A stretch of 64,000 nt of DNA from Shewanella denitrificans OS217 (GCF_000013765.1 NC_007954.1:434001-498000), one strand, 5' to 3'. Shown: positions 17,901 through 24,087, counted from the first letter of the stretch. Notes: generated by a model from the letters alone, not told the origin. Program-made: numbers and translations.

Positions 17901-18829
17901 CCGCCCTCAAGCGTTACTGAGGTGCCAGCAGTATAGCTAGTGCCATCTACTTCGAAGCTGGTCACAGTCAAAGTGTTATCAAGATCACTGTCGTTATCCA
18001 GTACATTGCCGCTAGCAACTGTGTCTTCAGCTATTGTGTTGGTGTCATTGTCAAGTACAGATGGATCATCAACAGGGGTGACAGTGATGGTCAAAGTGGC
18101 CGTTGAGCCAGTATTTGTGGTGTAAGTGATAACAGGAACACTGCCGTTCCAATTTTCATTGGGAGTGAAAGTGTACGACCCATCGGCATTAAGCACTAAT
18201 ACGCCGCCTTCTAAGGTCACAGATGTGCCAGCTGGGAAGCTGGTTCCACCGACTTCAAAGCTTGTTACTGTCAAGACTGTGTCCGTGTCGCTGTCGTTTA
18301 GTAACACATTGCCTGTGGCCACACCATCTTCATTAATAGTATTGCTATCGTTTGCTAGAACTGAGGGGGAATCATTAGTATCGATGAAATCATCGCTAGG
18401 CGTGGCTGCTGGGGCTGCAGTAAAGCCTGTGGTATCAAAACCTGATGCGGCTAATGTTTCATCACCACTACGACCTACTGAAACAAAGCCTGAATTGCCT
18501 TGATTACCCGTTGGTGTACCCGCAGCGGTTTCAGGTAGGTCTTCTGTTGGGTCTTCACCAGATGCAATTAAATCTTGTAATGCTTGAATTTCTGCAAGGG
18601 CTGCAGGGTCGTCATTATCAGTGTCGGCAAAGAAATCCGCTGCGTTAGTCTCTGTGCTGCCGTCGCTGTAGGTGATGACATAAGGTAGGTTGTCTGCAAA
18701 GAATAGTGTCGCGCCAGCAGGAATCGTCTCCCCAGCTTGGACATTACGTGTTTCATTGTTTACGGTTAAGGTGACGTTTCCTTCAGCAGTACTCAGCACA
18801 CCATTTTTAGTCGTAGTTACAGATCCCAT
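5984..18829 (-). CDS. bpfA: Giant RTX biofilm adhesin, LapA/BpfA type, secreted by type I system
   Basis: About 4281 residues. An upstream in-frame TTG at 18841 was rejected because GGGGG sits just before the ATG at 18829. Layout: N-terminal retention module (about 1-125) with a TAAG protease site at 101-104; three 101-residue cadherin-like/tandem-95 repeats (about 156-459); six 105-residue VCBS repeats (to about 1089); nine near-identical 236-residue double-VCBS units (to about 3213); non-repetitive beta-rich segments; a von Willebrand A domain near 3840-4030 with metal-site motif DTSGSVG; RTX nonapeptides near 4100-4165 (GGSGNDILF, GGNGDDTLI, GGLGDDTLT); and a C-terminal type I secretion signal. 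Such proteins stay threaded in the TolC-like pore until LapG cleavage releases them. A strong promoter lies 110 bases upstream, and the transporter genes follow. Repeat number should be treated as assembly-dependent. Confidence 0.93.
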   Translation of the reverse strand: MGSVTTTKNGVLSTAEGNVTLTVNNETRNVQAGETIPAGATLFFADNLPYVITYSDGSTETNAADFFADTDNDDPAALAEIQALQDLIASGEDPTEDLPETAAGTPTGNQGNSGFVSVGRSGDETLAASGFDTTGFTAAPAATPSDDFIDTNDSPSVLANDSNTINEDGVATGNVLLNDSDTDTVLTVTSFEVGGTSFPAGTSVTLEGGVLVLNADGSYTFTPNENWNGSVPVITYTTNTGSTATLTITVTPVDDPSVLDNDTNTIAEDTVASGNVLDNDSDLDNTLTVTSFEVDGTSYTAGTSVTLEGGVLVLNADGSYTFTPNENWNGSVPVITYTTNTGSTATLTITVTPVDDSSLLINDTNTIAEDTVASGNVLDNDSDLDNTLTVTSFEVDGTSYTAGTSVTLEGGVLVLNADGSYTFTPNENWNGSVPVVTYTTNTGSTATLTIEVTPVDDPAAFAGDDIGAVTEDASNPTLVDTGTLTINDADTGQSVFQVGNGTPSVGALGSLTIDAAGNWTYNVANADVQYLAEGETKVETFVVLSADGTEHTITITITGTNDIPVIAGDDIGAVTEDASNPTLVDTGTLTINDADTGQSVFQVGNGTPSVGALGSLTIDAAGNWTYNVANADVQYLAEGETKVETFVVLSTDGTEHTITITITGTNDIPVIAGDDIGAVTEDASNPTLVDTGTLTINDADTGQSVFQVGNGTPSVDALGSLTIDAAGNWTYNVANADVQYLAEGETKVETFVVLSADGTEHTITITITGTNDIPVIAGDDIGAVTEDASNPTLVDTGTLTINDADTGQSVFQVGNGTPSVGALGSLTIDAAGNWTYNVANADVQYLAEGETKVETFVVLSADGTEHTITITITGTNDIPVIAGDDIGAVTEDASNPTLVDTGTLTINDADTGQSVFQVGNGTPSVGALGSLTIDAAGNWTYNVANADVQYLAEGETKVETFVVLSTDGTEHTITITITGTNDIPVIAGDDIGAVTEDASNPTLVDTGTLTINDADTGQSVFQVGNGTPSVDALGSLTIDAAGNWTYNVANADVQYLAEGETKVETFVVLSADGTEHTITITITGTNDTPVIGEDSQASGTVIEAGNLDNGTNVVGTPTATGLLVATDVDAGAALTWSVQGTADSTYGAFSVDPVSGQWTYSLDNAASVTQALAEGQSAVLTFTVRVTDEHGAYAEQLVTITITGTNDSPVITNDVSQLAGSVVEASASDSGTPTATGQLSATDVDANATQAWSVQGTADTTYGTFSVDPASGQWTYTLDNGLPATQALAQGQTETLTFVVRVTDDKGAYVDQTVTLTITGTNDTPVIGEDSQASGTVIEAGNLDNGTNVVGTPTATGLLVATDVDAGAALTWSVQGTADSTYGAFSVDPVSGQWTYSLDNAASVTQALAEGQSAVLTFTVRVTDEHGAYAEQLVTITITGTNDSPVITNDVSQLAGSVVEASASDSGTPTATGQLSATDVDANATQAWSVQGAADTTYGTFSVDPASGQWTYTLDNGLPATQALAQGQTETLTFVVRVTDDKGAYVDQTVTLTITGTNDTPVIGEDSQASGTVIEAGNLDNGTNVVGTPTATGLLVATDVDAGAALTWSVQGTADSTYGAFSVDPVSGQWTYSLDNAASVTQALAEGQSAVLTFTVRVTDEHGAYAEQLVTITITGTNDSPVITNDVSQLAGSVVEASASDSGTPTATGQLSATDVDANATQAWSVQGAADTTYGTFSVDPASGQWTYTLDNGLPATQALAQGQTETLTFVVRVTDDKGAYVDQTVTLTITGTNDTPVIGEDSQASGTVIEAGNLDNGTNVVGTPTATGLLVATDVDAGAALTWSVQGTADSTYGAFSVDPVSGQWTYSLDNAASVTQALAEGQSAVLTFTVRVTDEHGAYAEQLVTITITGTNDSPVITNDVSQLAGSVVEASASDSGTPTATGQLSATDVDANATQAWSVQGTADTTYGTFSVDPASGQWTYTLDNGLPATQALAQGQTETLTFVVRVTDDKGAYVDQTVTLTITGTNDTPVIGEDSQASGTVIEAGNLDNGTNVVGTPTATGLLVATDVDAGAALTWSVQGTADSTYGAFSVDPVSGQWTYSLDNAASVTQALAEGQSAVLTFTVRVTDEHGAYAEQLVTITITGTNDSPVITNDVSQLAGSVVEASASDSGTPTATGQLSATDVDANATQAWSVQGTADTTYGTFSVDPASGQWTYTLDNGLPATQALAQGQTETLTFVVRVTDDKGAYVDQTVTLTITGTNDTPVIGEDSQASGTVIEAGNLDNGTNVVGTPTATGLLVATDVDAGAALTWSVQGTADSTYGAFSVDPVSGQWTYSLDNAASVTQALAEGQSAVLTFTVRVTDEHGAYAEQLVTITITGTNDSPVITNDVSQLAGSVVEASASDSGTPTATGQLSATDVDANATQAWSVQGTADTTYGTFSVDPASGQWTYTLDNGLPATQALAQGQTETLTFVVRVTDDKGAYVDQTVTLTITGTNDTPVIGEDSQASGTVIEAGNLDNGTNVVGTPTATGLLVATDVDAGAALTWSVQGTADSAYGAFSVDPVSGQWTYSLDNAASVTQALAEGQSAVLTFTVRVTDEHGAYAEQLVTITITGTNDSPVITNDVSQLAGSVVEASASDSGTPTATGQLSATDVDANATQAWSVQGTADTTYGTFSVDPASGQWTYTLDNGLPATQALAQGQTETLTFVVRVTDDKGAYVDQTVTLTITGTNDTPVIGEDSQASGTVIEAGNLDNGTNVVGTPTATGLLVATDVDAGAALTWSVQGTADSAYGAFSVDPVSGQWTYSLDNAASVTQALAEGQSAVLTFTVRVTDEHGAYAEQLVTITITGTNDSPVITNDVSQLAGSVVEASASDSGTPTATGQLSATDVDANATQAWSVQGTADTTYGTFSVDPASGQWTYTLDNGLPATQALAQGQTETLTFVVRVTDDKGAYVDQTVTLTITGTNDTPVIGEDSQASGTVIEAGNLDNGTNVVGTPTATGLLVATDVDAGAALTWSVQGTADSAYGAFSVDPVSGQWTYSLDNAASVTQALAEGQSAVLTFTVRVTDEHGAYAEQLVTITITGTNDSPVITNDVSQLAGSVVEASASDSGTPTATGQLSATDVDANATQAWSVQGTADTTYGTFSVDPASGQWTYTLDNGLPATQALAQGQTETLTFVVRVTDDKGAYVDQTVTLTITGTNDTPVIVSATNATVSEEGLINGLVDNQGNTDSTNATVVSGTINIQDADGDALTVSLSGPAGFTSGGDAIAWIWNASSHTLTGYTGTLNSASYSEVMTIALTPPPAGSSGNWGYTLTLLDVLDHPITTEEDILTLALGVNVSDGTNSTTGTLTIVVEDDAPVLLESTAVNVTTIDIPDSLVGKFNLTNKIGNHNSLDFDGFTITAKGFTSATNSALINSQINGSESGIGVKSAGAPYHNLENEVDFRKFSDGSSASEEVIVKLDADTIAYGVKIEFAKIYGGELESGVVEFWRDGQLVSIQTFNSDASSGNYAKNFEVLAGGFDTMIIRATDNGKPASHPDNSDMTIKSIEFIGTAAPIAIAYATGTLAQEWGADGKGAFEFMGSNESGLTTADGQAITMTLVGNTLVGRTDAGDLVFKVEFTPSTGQWDFFQYEEMLTPVGDNDIDFRVRATDGDGDGVISTFAVKPLLDTVPPTAPSVLILDDVNNNGILTNAEINDDGVQIQVNVDHADLAIGGHVTLNINNAGTPETLQLKLNSSGELVNLDGTPPANTSFSYSNGVITWTESTPDSGQSITVDATQTDLSNNTSISATDTAEVRMTYEYASGTHGDNTIVGTESNDIIVSDQTGIQVVDGQNYNIAFIVDTSGSVGTSALNTMKTQLTSVFNTLKASAIGVHSGVVKILLVDFDTGLKFAVSVNLAEANALSTLTTALGTMSSGGNTNYKAGFDAATSWFTNGSASTNHGTNLTYFITDGQPNTDANKAPAAFASLNAKSTVEAIGIGNGINYTTLAAYDTDHTPVTGVNANQLAAVILGTENQLLQGDDTVDGGIGNDIIFGDLAKFAGIAGQGFPALKEYVALHTGQNVNDVDIKAVHAYITNHIHEFNLANVNDGNDTLRGGSGNDILFGQGGNDLLIGGNGDDTLIGGLGDDTLTGGDGRDTFVWSAGETGIDHITDFNINQDKLDLSDLLIGEETGNLSDYLSFSFSGGNTTITIDADGTGAGTANQFIVLDGVDLSVQYGSANTGDIINGLLGTNGNGALIVDTLASTVNSSSEQLMRHFDEYSKNDGSLLP
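9191..15562 (-). repeat. Nine tandem 708-bp units inside the adhesin
   Basis: The phrase cggggtgtcg recurs at 9191, 9899, 10607, 11315, 12023, 12731, 13439, 14147, 14855 and, at the border of the next block, 15563: exactly 708 bases each time. Each unit encodes two different VCBS-like domains of about 118 residues, one beginning PVIGEDSQASG and one beginning PVITNDVSQLAG. Copies differ at only a few positions, for example ADSTYG against ADSAYG (the three C-terminal copies) and QGTAD against QGAAD (the second and third copies from the N-terminus). Confidence 0.97.
15563..17452 (-). repeat. Six tandem 315-bp VCBS units inside the adhesin
   Basis: The period is 315 bases (105 residues, beginning DDIGAVTEDASNPTLVD and ending ITGTNDIPVIAG). 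Diagnostic changes (SADG/STDG and VGALG/VDALG) occur in the order G-A, G-T, D-A, G-A, G-T, D-A from the N-terminus. The array is therefore two copies of a 945-base three-unit block. Confidence 0.96.
17453..18361 (-). repeat. Three tandem 303-bp cadherin-like units inside the adhesin
   Basis: Three 101-residue copies carry NTIAEDTVASGNVLDNDSD, GGVLVLNADGSYTFTPNENW and a final TITVTPVDD. The N-terminal copy is the most diverged and the other two are nearly identical. The pattern matches bacterial Ig/cadherin-like (tandem-95) repeats. Confidence 0.93.
18518..18529 (-). other. TAAG motif: probable LapG-type protease cleavage site in the adhesin N-terminus
   Basis: These bases encode Thr-Ala-Ala-Gly (residues 101-104 from the ATG) in the context DLPETAAGTPTG, just after a helical retention segment. 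LapG proteases cut LapA-family adhesins between the two alanines of a TAAG/PAAG-type site about 100-110 residues from the N-terminus. The match in sequence and position is close; cleavage here is inferred. Confidence 0.75.
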
Positions 18830-18944
18830 ACAAGCCCCCAACAGCTTTGATTTAAAGCAATACTTTTAAGATGAATCTAAGATTTTGGGTGCCGAGTTGT
18901 TTAAGGCAACAGCAAAAAAGAGATAAATTCACCACAGAACAACA

Positions 18945-18973
18945 ATTATAGAACATTCGCAATGGGTAGTCAA
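18945..18973 (-). promoter_or_regulatory. Sigma70 promoter of the adhesin gene
   Basis: On the minus strand TTGACT (18968-18973) and TATAAT (18945-18950) are separated by exactly 17 bases. Transcription would start near 18938, leaving a 5' leader of about 110 bases before the ATG at 18829. The sequence further upstream (to about 19120) is very AT-rich, suitable for regulator or nucleoid-protein binding, but no specific operator is recognised. Confidence 0.8.
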
Positions 18974-19122
18974 TTTTTTGACGTGTGTCATTTTTATTTT
19001 AACTATCTGAAAATTAGTAATTAAAATATTATACCAATGACTTGATATAAATATTTGAGTGAGATGAACCATGAATACTGCTAACTACCTATGTGAATTT
19101 GAGCATTAAAGTATTGATAACA

Positions 19123-19147
19123 AATGGCCCGCTAGAAGCGGGCCATT
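19123..19147 (-). terminator. Hairpin terminator after hemY
   Basis: A 10-bp GC-rich stem (AATGGCCCGC with its complement at 19138-19147) and a 5-base loop are followed on the minus strand by TTTG. It is the second of two hairpins downstream of the hem operon. Confidence 0.7.
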
Positions 19148-19154
19148 GTCTTGG

Positions 19155-19181
19155 GTTTGTCATGAATGATTCATGACAAAC
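19155..19181. repeat. Perfect 12-bp inverted repeat at the hemY 3' end
   Basis: Arms GTTTGTCATGAA (19155-19166) and its complement (19170-19181) enclose a 3-base loop, only 3 bases after the hemY stop. It may stabilise the 3' end of the hem mRNA or be a protein-binding palindrome. Confidence 0.6.
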
Positions 19182-19184
19182 TAG

Positions 19185-20375
19185 CTAAACTAAGCTGCAT
19201 GCCGTTGAAGGGGATGTTGAAGCGTGACGATATGACTGTGCAGCATTGGTATTCTCACCCAATTGCTCTTGGACTTGCGCCAATGCTAACCAATATTCGC
19301 TTTTCGGAGCTAATCGGCAGGCGCTTTGCAATCTTATTTTAGCTTCCTTGATATCCCTAGATTGCAAGCACAGCTTTGCAACGCATGCTTGATAACTGGC
19401 ATCATTTTCGAAACTAGCCTCATGTCGCATAAGTTGTTTACGAATTTCACTATCTTGCGCGGTGACAAGTTCAGGTAAAGCTTCGAAAATGGTTCCACAT
19501 GGTTCATGTTTGACTAGCTTAATGAGTAGTTTGTTGCCTTCTTCTGCGAGACCAAAACTGATTAAACCTTTTATATATATAAGTGCTAATAAAGGATCTT
19601 GCCTCTCTGATTTACTTAGCCAATGCCAAACTTTATCTAACTCTTGTGTATTTTTAGTGGCTGCTTGTGCTACCAACTGACTATTAGCATCGAACGTCAA
19701 TTGATTGATTATTTCAGTTGAAGCAAGTTGTTTTTTCTGAGCAATAGGTAGTAAGGTTTTCAATGCTTGCCAGTCTTTAAGCTTAGGGTAGAGCTCAAGT
19801 GAAATACGTATTATTGCATCAGGACTTTTACTGGTCGGAGTTAATTTATCTAGCTCCATACGGGCTAAGCTGAACTCACCATCTTGCATGAAAAAACGTA
19901 TCTTGGAGATAGACACGGCTTCCTGAGCCGTGGGTTCGGCAGCTGCTGAGGCTAAATATTCATCTCGAGCTTGTGTTTTCTTTTGTTTATGGGCGGCTTG
20001 GGCCGCCACTAAGAGGTTTAAGGTCGGTAACTCACCATTTGCCGCGCCTTTTAGCATACTTTTTTCTGCTAACGGCCAATCTTCAGCGGCCATGGCAATA
20101 GCACCTTGTAAGGTATGCTTTTTTGCTGCAGATTGACGCCAGCGGAGCGGTAAATGCTTACTACTGAGGGCAAGATTAATGATGAGGCCTAGCAGCCATT
20201 TAGTCAGCAGCATGATTATAACAGTGGCAACCAGTGCTGTTATGGCAACGATGAGGCTAGTTTCAATCTGGTATTCACCAATTGCGATATAGACATAACC
20301 CGTATTATCAATAAATAATGGGCTGACACATAGGCCAATTAAAATGATAGCAACAATAATAAGCGCCTTGATCAT
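19185..20375 (-). CDS. hemY: HemY, inner membrane protein of heme biosynthesis operon
   Basis: The 396-residue protein has two N-terminal transmembrane helices (about 3-20 and 42-65) and a HemY N-terminal domain, then a cytosolic TPR-rich helical region to the C-terminus (repeats around ALAQVQEQLGENTNAAQSYR). This is the proteobacterial HemY of the hemCDXY operon, not the Bacillus protoporphyrinogen oxidase of the same name. It is thought to help couple steps of tetrapyrrole synthesis at the membrane. Its ATG overlaps the hemX stop (ATGA), so translation is coupled. The length matches the family (about 390-400). Confidence 0.92.
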   Translation of the reverse strand: MIKALIIVAIILIGLCVSPLFIDNTGYVYIAIGEYQIETSLIVAITALVATVIIMLLTKWLLGLIINLALSSKHLPLRWRQSAAKKHTLQGAIAMAAEDWPLAEKSMLKGAANGELPTLNLLVAAQAAHKQKKTQARDEYLASAAAEPTAQEAVSISKIRFFMQDGEFSLARMELDKLTPTSKSPDAIIRISLELYPKLKDWQALKTLLPIAQKKQLASTEIINQLTFDANSQLVAQAATKNTQELDKVWHWLSKSERQDPLLALIYIKGLISFGLAEEGNKLLIKLVKHEPCGTIFEALPELVTAQDSEIRKQLMRHEASFENDASYQACVAKLCLQSRDIKEAKIRLQSACRLAPKSEYWLALAQVQEQLGENTNAAQSYRHASTSPSTACSLV

Positions 20376-21583
20376 AGTGTTGGCTCCCCAGCAGGGGCTG
20401 ATAAATCACCAAAGGTAACTAATTGCTCTAACAGCGGTGCTGCGGTTAGTTGTTGATGTGTTATGGGCGTGAGCTTGATTTCAGCGAGTTTATTGATGGT
20501 TTCAATGGCTGCTGCAGTGCTTGCTTGGTGTAGGTCGAAGTACTGGCCTAACCATTGTTTGGCCATGGCTAATGATTGCTGAAATTCAGAGTTATTTTTA
20601 TCTTGCAGTGCTCGTTGCGCCTGTAAAAGTTTATTTTTGATATTTTCAGTTAAATACCATTGCTGCTCAGGCGATAATAGCGGTTCAAGATCTGTAGTTC
20701 GCTTTCTGATGGTGACTAAGCTGCTGCTAAAGGTTTGCCAGCTTTTTCTCAGGTTAGCTTGCCAATCGCCGATATCATCTGAAAGTTTGGCATCGGTTGT
20801 TACTGGGCTGGATGCAAGGGTCTTGTTGGCATTAAGGGGTAAGTTATCGAGTTTTATTATTAGGTTGTCCAAGGCTAGAATATGGCTCGAAGTGTCTAAC
20901 AATTTAATGGATTTAAGCTGAGCGATATCTTGAGATAATGCTTTACGTATAGGTAATAACGCCGGGTTTTGCATTGCAGCAATACGTTCATCGGCAGACT
21001 CTAATAATTGCACCGCAGTGAGAAGATCTGACTCTAACCAAATTTTTCGACCAGCCATTCTTACCAAATAATCAGCTTCAGAAGCCATCCAATGATTTGG
21101 GCTGCGTTGAGCCAAGGCGTTCACTTGAGTTTGTAATTGCTCAATAGTGGCCTGGGTTGCGGTTAATTCTTGGTAGGCATTCGCATTATTCTGCTGCTGT
21201 TTTTCAAGAGACTCTATCTTAGCTTTAGCGTAACTTAGGCTAGTGTTGACCGAACCTGTGATTTGCTGGGCCTGCAATTGTTTAGCGGCAAGTTCTGACT
21301 TGAGTAAAACCGACTGACTATAAAGCCAATAGCTTGCTGCCAAGGCCGTACAGGCAATGATAAAGCACAATAATAAACCCAAGCGCATTGGCCATTTACT
21401 TGGCGTTTGGGAAGAGGGCGTCGCGGCCTTGTTCATTTTTTTATCTGCCTTGTTGATTGTGTTAACGGCTTCTTTTTCCACTGCATGTGTCGAGGGTGAA
21501 CTTTTAGGATCAGCAGGTGCCGCTTGAGTTGTAGATCCTGCTGCTGGGGCGGCTTTTTTTGTTTCTTTATCAGTATGTTCCAT
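20372..21583 (-). CDS. hemX: HemX, membrane-anchored protein of the hem operon
   Basis: The 403-residue protein starts with about 75 charged, Ala/Lys-rich residues, then a single membrane anchor (about 68-92, LGLLLCFIIACTALAASYWL), a coiled coil (about 95-155) and the conserved HemX domain (MASEADYLVRMAGRKIWLESD). Databases often label it uroporphyrinogen-III C-methyltransferase, but the SUMT catalytic domain is absent, so that name is misleading. It probably scaffolds heme-synthesis enzymes at the inner membrane. It follows hemD after a 160-base gap and overlaps hemY by 4 bases. Confidence 0.9.
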   Translation of the reverse strand: MEHTDKETKKAAPAAGSTTQAAPADPKSSPSTHAVEKEAVNTINKADKKMNKAATPSSQTPSKWPMRLGLLLCFIIACTALAASYWLYSQSVLLKSELAAKQLQAQQITGSVNTSLSYAKAKIESLEKQQQNNANAYQELTATQATIEQLQTQVNALAQRSPNHWMASEADYLVRMAGRKIWLESDLLTAVQLLESADERIAAMQNPALLPIRKALSQDIAQLKSIKLLDTSSHILALDNLIIKLDNLPLNANKTLASSPVTTDAKLSDDIGDWQANLRKSWQTFSSSLVTIRKRTTDLEPLLSPEQQWYLTENIKNKLLQAQRALQDKNNSEFQQSLAMAKQWLGQYFDLHQASTAAAIETINKLAEIKLTPITHQQLTAAPLLEQLVTFGDLSAPAGEPTL

Positions 21584-21743
21584 GAAACCGTCCTTGAAAA
21601 ATCAGCTAGCTTATTATAGCCCGATGACAAAATTTATGAGCTAAAGGTGTTGTATTGTTTTAAGCCCATCGATATTAACGAGCCGTGTCTTTTATTCATT
21701 TATCCAAGCGCTATCATACTTTTGTCACTAAATGCCGCTGAGG

Positions 21744-22460
21744 TTAAAGCGCCAATGCAGTGAGTATGGCTTGAGTACTTGCTCCATTCGCATTGCTAAC
21801 ACGATGAAACCCTTGGGATATAGCCTGAACTTGAACACGGTGACTTGGGACTATCATATGACATGAGCGCAGCCATGCAAATAGCTCTTTCGGCACAAGT
21901 TCCATTAAATTTGCTAAGGCTTCGCCACTGGTGAGCACTAACGTGTCTATTCCTAGGTCTTGCCATTGCTGACAAACTGACTTGGGATCGAGTGCTGGCT
22001 TACTACGTTGGTATACTTGCCAATAGTCGACATTTGCCCCCCGTTCAGACAAGGTTTGCGCTAACGTTTCTCTGCCGCCTTCGCCCCTCACAATCGTTAT
22101 TTTTTGCAACTCCACATCTTGCAGCTGGGAAAGTGACAAGAGTCCTTCGCTGTCTTGTTGCGAGCTGGGCGCGCTTTGGCTTACTACTTGATATTCAGCT
22201 AGCGCCATCTGAGTCGCCTCGCCCACAGCAAAGTACTCACAGTGCATAGGAAAGTGATTGTTCAAATTGTTGGCAGCGAAATACACCGCGTTGGCACTGA
22301 TAAACACCAGTTTATCAGCGCTAAAAAAACTGGCTTTAGGTGGGGTGTTCGATGGGGTTATTTCAAGTAAAGGACACAAGTGGTAGCCGATGCCAAGTTG
22401 AGTCAGTGCATCGGCCATCTGTTGATTGCGCCCTTCAGGGCGAGTAAGTAATACTTTCAT
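21744..22460 (-). CDS. hemD: Uroporphyrinogen-III synthase
   Basis: The 238-residue cytosolic enzyme cyclises hydroxymethylbilane to uroporphyrinogen III with inversion of ring D. It starts MKVLLTRPEGRNQQMADAL, the usual N-terminal strand and RP-G-N motif. It carries the second-domain segment TLVLTSGEALANL, where substrate-binding residues of the family lie. Sequence conservation in this family is low, but length (about 245 usual) and position directly after hemC make the call firm. It is separated from hemC by 76 bases. Confidence 0.92.
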   Translation of the reverse strand: MKVLLTRPEGRNQQMADALTQLGIGYHLCPLLEITPSNTPPKASFFSADKLVFISANAVYFAANNLNNHFPMHCEYFAVGEATQMALAEYQVVSQSAPSSQQDSEGLLSLSQLQDVELQKITIVRGEGGRETLAQTLSERGANVDYWQVYQRSKPALDPKSVCQQWQDLGIDTLVLTSGEALANLMELVPKELFAWLRSCHMIVPSHRVQVQAISQGFHRVSNANGASTQAILTALAL

Positions 22461-22536
22461 GATAAGTTTTGCTTACCTATTTGCCAATGATTTAGCACCC
22501 TTGCTATTGAAGAAGGTGATATCGCGTGCTTAGTCA

Positions 22537-23469
22537 TTATGCCTTGCCATATACAGCATCTAAAATTGTTTTAGCCCCTTGGGCTAATAATATTTCAGCC
22601 AACTGCTCACCTAATTGACTCGCTTCACTCTTAAGGCCTTTGACTTGGCCTGTGATGATCTGGCTGCCATCAGGATTACCCACTAAGCCCCTCAGTGTAA
22701 GTTCATCGCCTTCAATTTCAGCATAAGCGCCAATGGGTACCTGGCAGCCGCCTTCTAAGCGAGTGTTCATGGCGCGCTCAGCAATGACTCTATAACGAGT
22801 CTCTAAATGTTCAAGTGGTGCGAGCAATGCCTTCACTCTGGCATCATCAGTGCGACATTCTATGCCGACAGCCCCTTGGCCATTGGCAGGTAATGATTCT
22901 TCAGGGCTGATATAGCTGGCAATGCGCGAGATGAGTTTTAAGCGAATAAGACCTGCTGCAGCGAGTATGATGGCATCATAGTCACCGCTATCGAGTTTCG
23001 CCAGACGAGTGCCCACATTGCCGCGCAAGTCTTTGATAATTAAATCTGGTCGCATGGCGCGGATCTGGCACTGACGACGAAGGCTCGAGGTGCCCACAAC
23101 GGCGCCTTTTGGCAGCTCGGCTAGGTTGGCGAAGTTGTTTGAAACGAAGGCATCACGTGGGTCTTCACGTTCACAGATGATTTCTAAGCCTAGGCCCTCG
23201 GGGAAATCCACGGGAACATCTTTCATAGAATGCACGGCGATGTCGGCGCGATCCTCTAACATGGCAACTTCTAACTCTTTGACGAATAGCCCTTTCCCGC
23301 CCACTTTTGCTAGAGGTGTATCTAACAGTACATCCCCTTTGGTGGTCATAGGGACGAGCTCGACCGATAAGCCAGGGTGAATACGTTCGAGTTCCGCTTT
23401 GACAAACTCAGCTTGCCATAAGGCCAATGGACTCTTGCGAGTCGCGATACGAATAAGATGTTGAGACAT
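22537..23469 (-). CDS. hemC: Porphobilinogen deaminase (hydroxymethylbilane synthase)
   Basis: The 310-residue cytosolic enzyme polymerises four porphobilinogens into hydroxymethylbilane. The N-terminus IRIATRKSPLALWQAEFV is diagnostic. The cofactor-attachment cysteine is in LEGGCQVPIGAY, and the catalytic-loop HSMKDVPVDFP is intact. The frame continues 15 codons upstream, but the ATG at 23469 has GGAAG 8 bases before it and matches family starts (MSQHLIRIATRK), so it was chosen. It is the first gene of the hemCDXY operon. Confidence 0.96.
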   Translation of the reverse strand: MSQHLIRIATRKSPLALWQAEFVKAELERIHPGLSVELVPMTTKGDVLLDTPLAKVGGKGLFVKELEVAMLEDRADIAVHSMKDVPVDFPEGLGLEIICEREDPRDAFVSNNFANLAELPKGAVVGTSSLRRQCQIRAMRPDLIIKDLRGNVGTRLAKLDSGDYDAIILAAAGLIRLKLISRIASYISPEESLPANGQGAVGIECRTDDARVKALLAPLEHLETRYRVIAERAMNTRLEGGCQVPIGAYAEIEGDELTLRGLVGNPDGSQIITGQVKGLKSEASQLGEQLAEILLAQGAKTILDAVYGKA

Positions 23470-23597
23470 GTGAAACGCTTCCATCAAAGAGCAAAATTGT
23501 GACAATGCTATCACTGAGTGGCCATTTTTGTAACCGAGCCTAAGTGAATGTTTGAAGCAAAGCAGATTTTAATTTGAATGAGTTGTTTCGGCGTCAA

Positions 23598-23641
23598 GAA
23601 AAAGCCAAGCGCAAATGAGCTAATCACATAAAGCTTGGCTT
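23598..23641 (-). terminator. Rho-independent terminator of cyaY
   Basis: A 9-bp stem (AAGCCAAGC at 23602-23610 with its complement at 23633-23641) is followed on the minus strand by TTTTTC. It closes the cyaY transcript before hemC. Confidence 0.8.
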
Positions 23642-23672
23642 AATAGAATGTTGTTGGTGAGTTAATAACAGC

Positions 23673-24008
23673 TTAAGCAGTTAACTTAAGCTCAATACCC
23701 GATTGTTTATGAATAGCATCAATCACAAACGGCATAAACTCTTGCTGATTACGCTCGTCAAACCAACGGTTTTCTTTAAAGGCAAAGTGGTAGCCACCAA
23801 AGCGAGTCGCAATCCAAATCTCATGCAAAGGTTCTTGTTTATTGATGACTATTTGCGATCTATCTTGAAACTCTAACTGCAGTACATTGCCGCTGGCATC
23901 GATATCTACATCGGCATCTTGCTCATCGATGGCGTATTCAATTGCGGTTTCAATCTGGCTGAACATAGCATCAACGAGTTGATGAAATTCAGTATCTGTC
24001 ATGGCCAT
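23673..24008 (-). CDS. cyaY: CyaY, bacterial frataxin
   Basis: The 111-residue iron-binding protein modulates iron-sulfur cluster assembly on IscS/IscU. It shows the acidic first helix and the DIDASGNVLQLEF and WIATRFGGYHFAF strands conserved in frataxins. Two ATGs lie two codons apart; AAGGA is 9 bases before the first, so 24008 is preferred. It is divergent from lptM-lysA-dapF, the same neighbourhood as in E. coli, and it is monocistronic here with its own terminator. Confidence 0.94.
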   Translation of the reverse strand: MAMTDTEFHQLVDAMFSQIETAIEYAIDEQDADVDIDASGNVLQLEFQDRSQIVINKQEPLHEIWIATRFGGYHFAFKENRWFDERNQQEFMPFVIDAIHKQSGIELKLTA

Positions 24009-24087
24009 GCATTTCTATCCTTTGCTTTCTACGTTATGAATGCGATTATAAGGCCATTAGCCACCAGATGCACAGATGTTGAGAAAA

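Noticed and set aside
18445..18756. Short frames on both strands overlapping the adhesin N-terminus
   Set aside because: They compete with the retention module, have no ribosome site and show no recognisable protein pattern.
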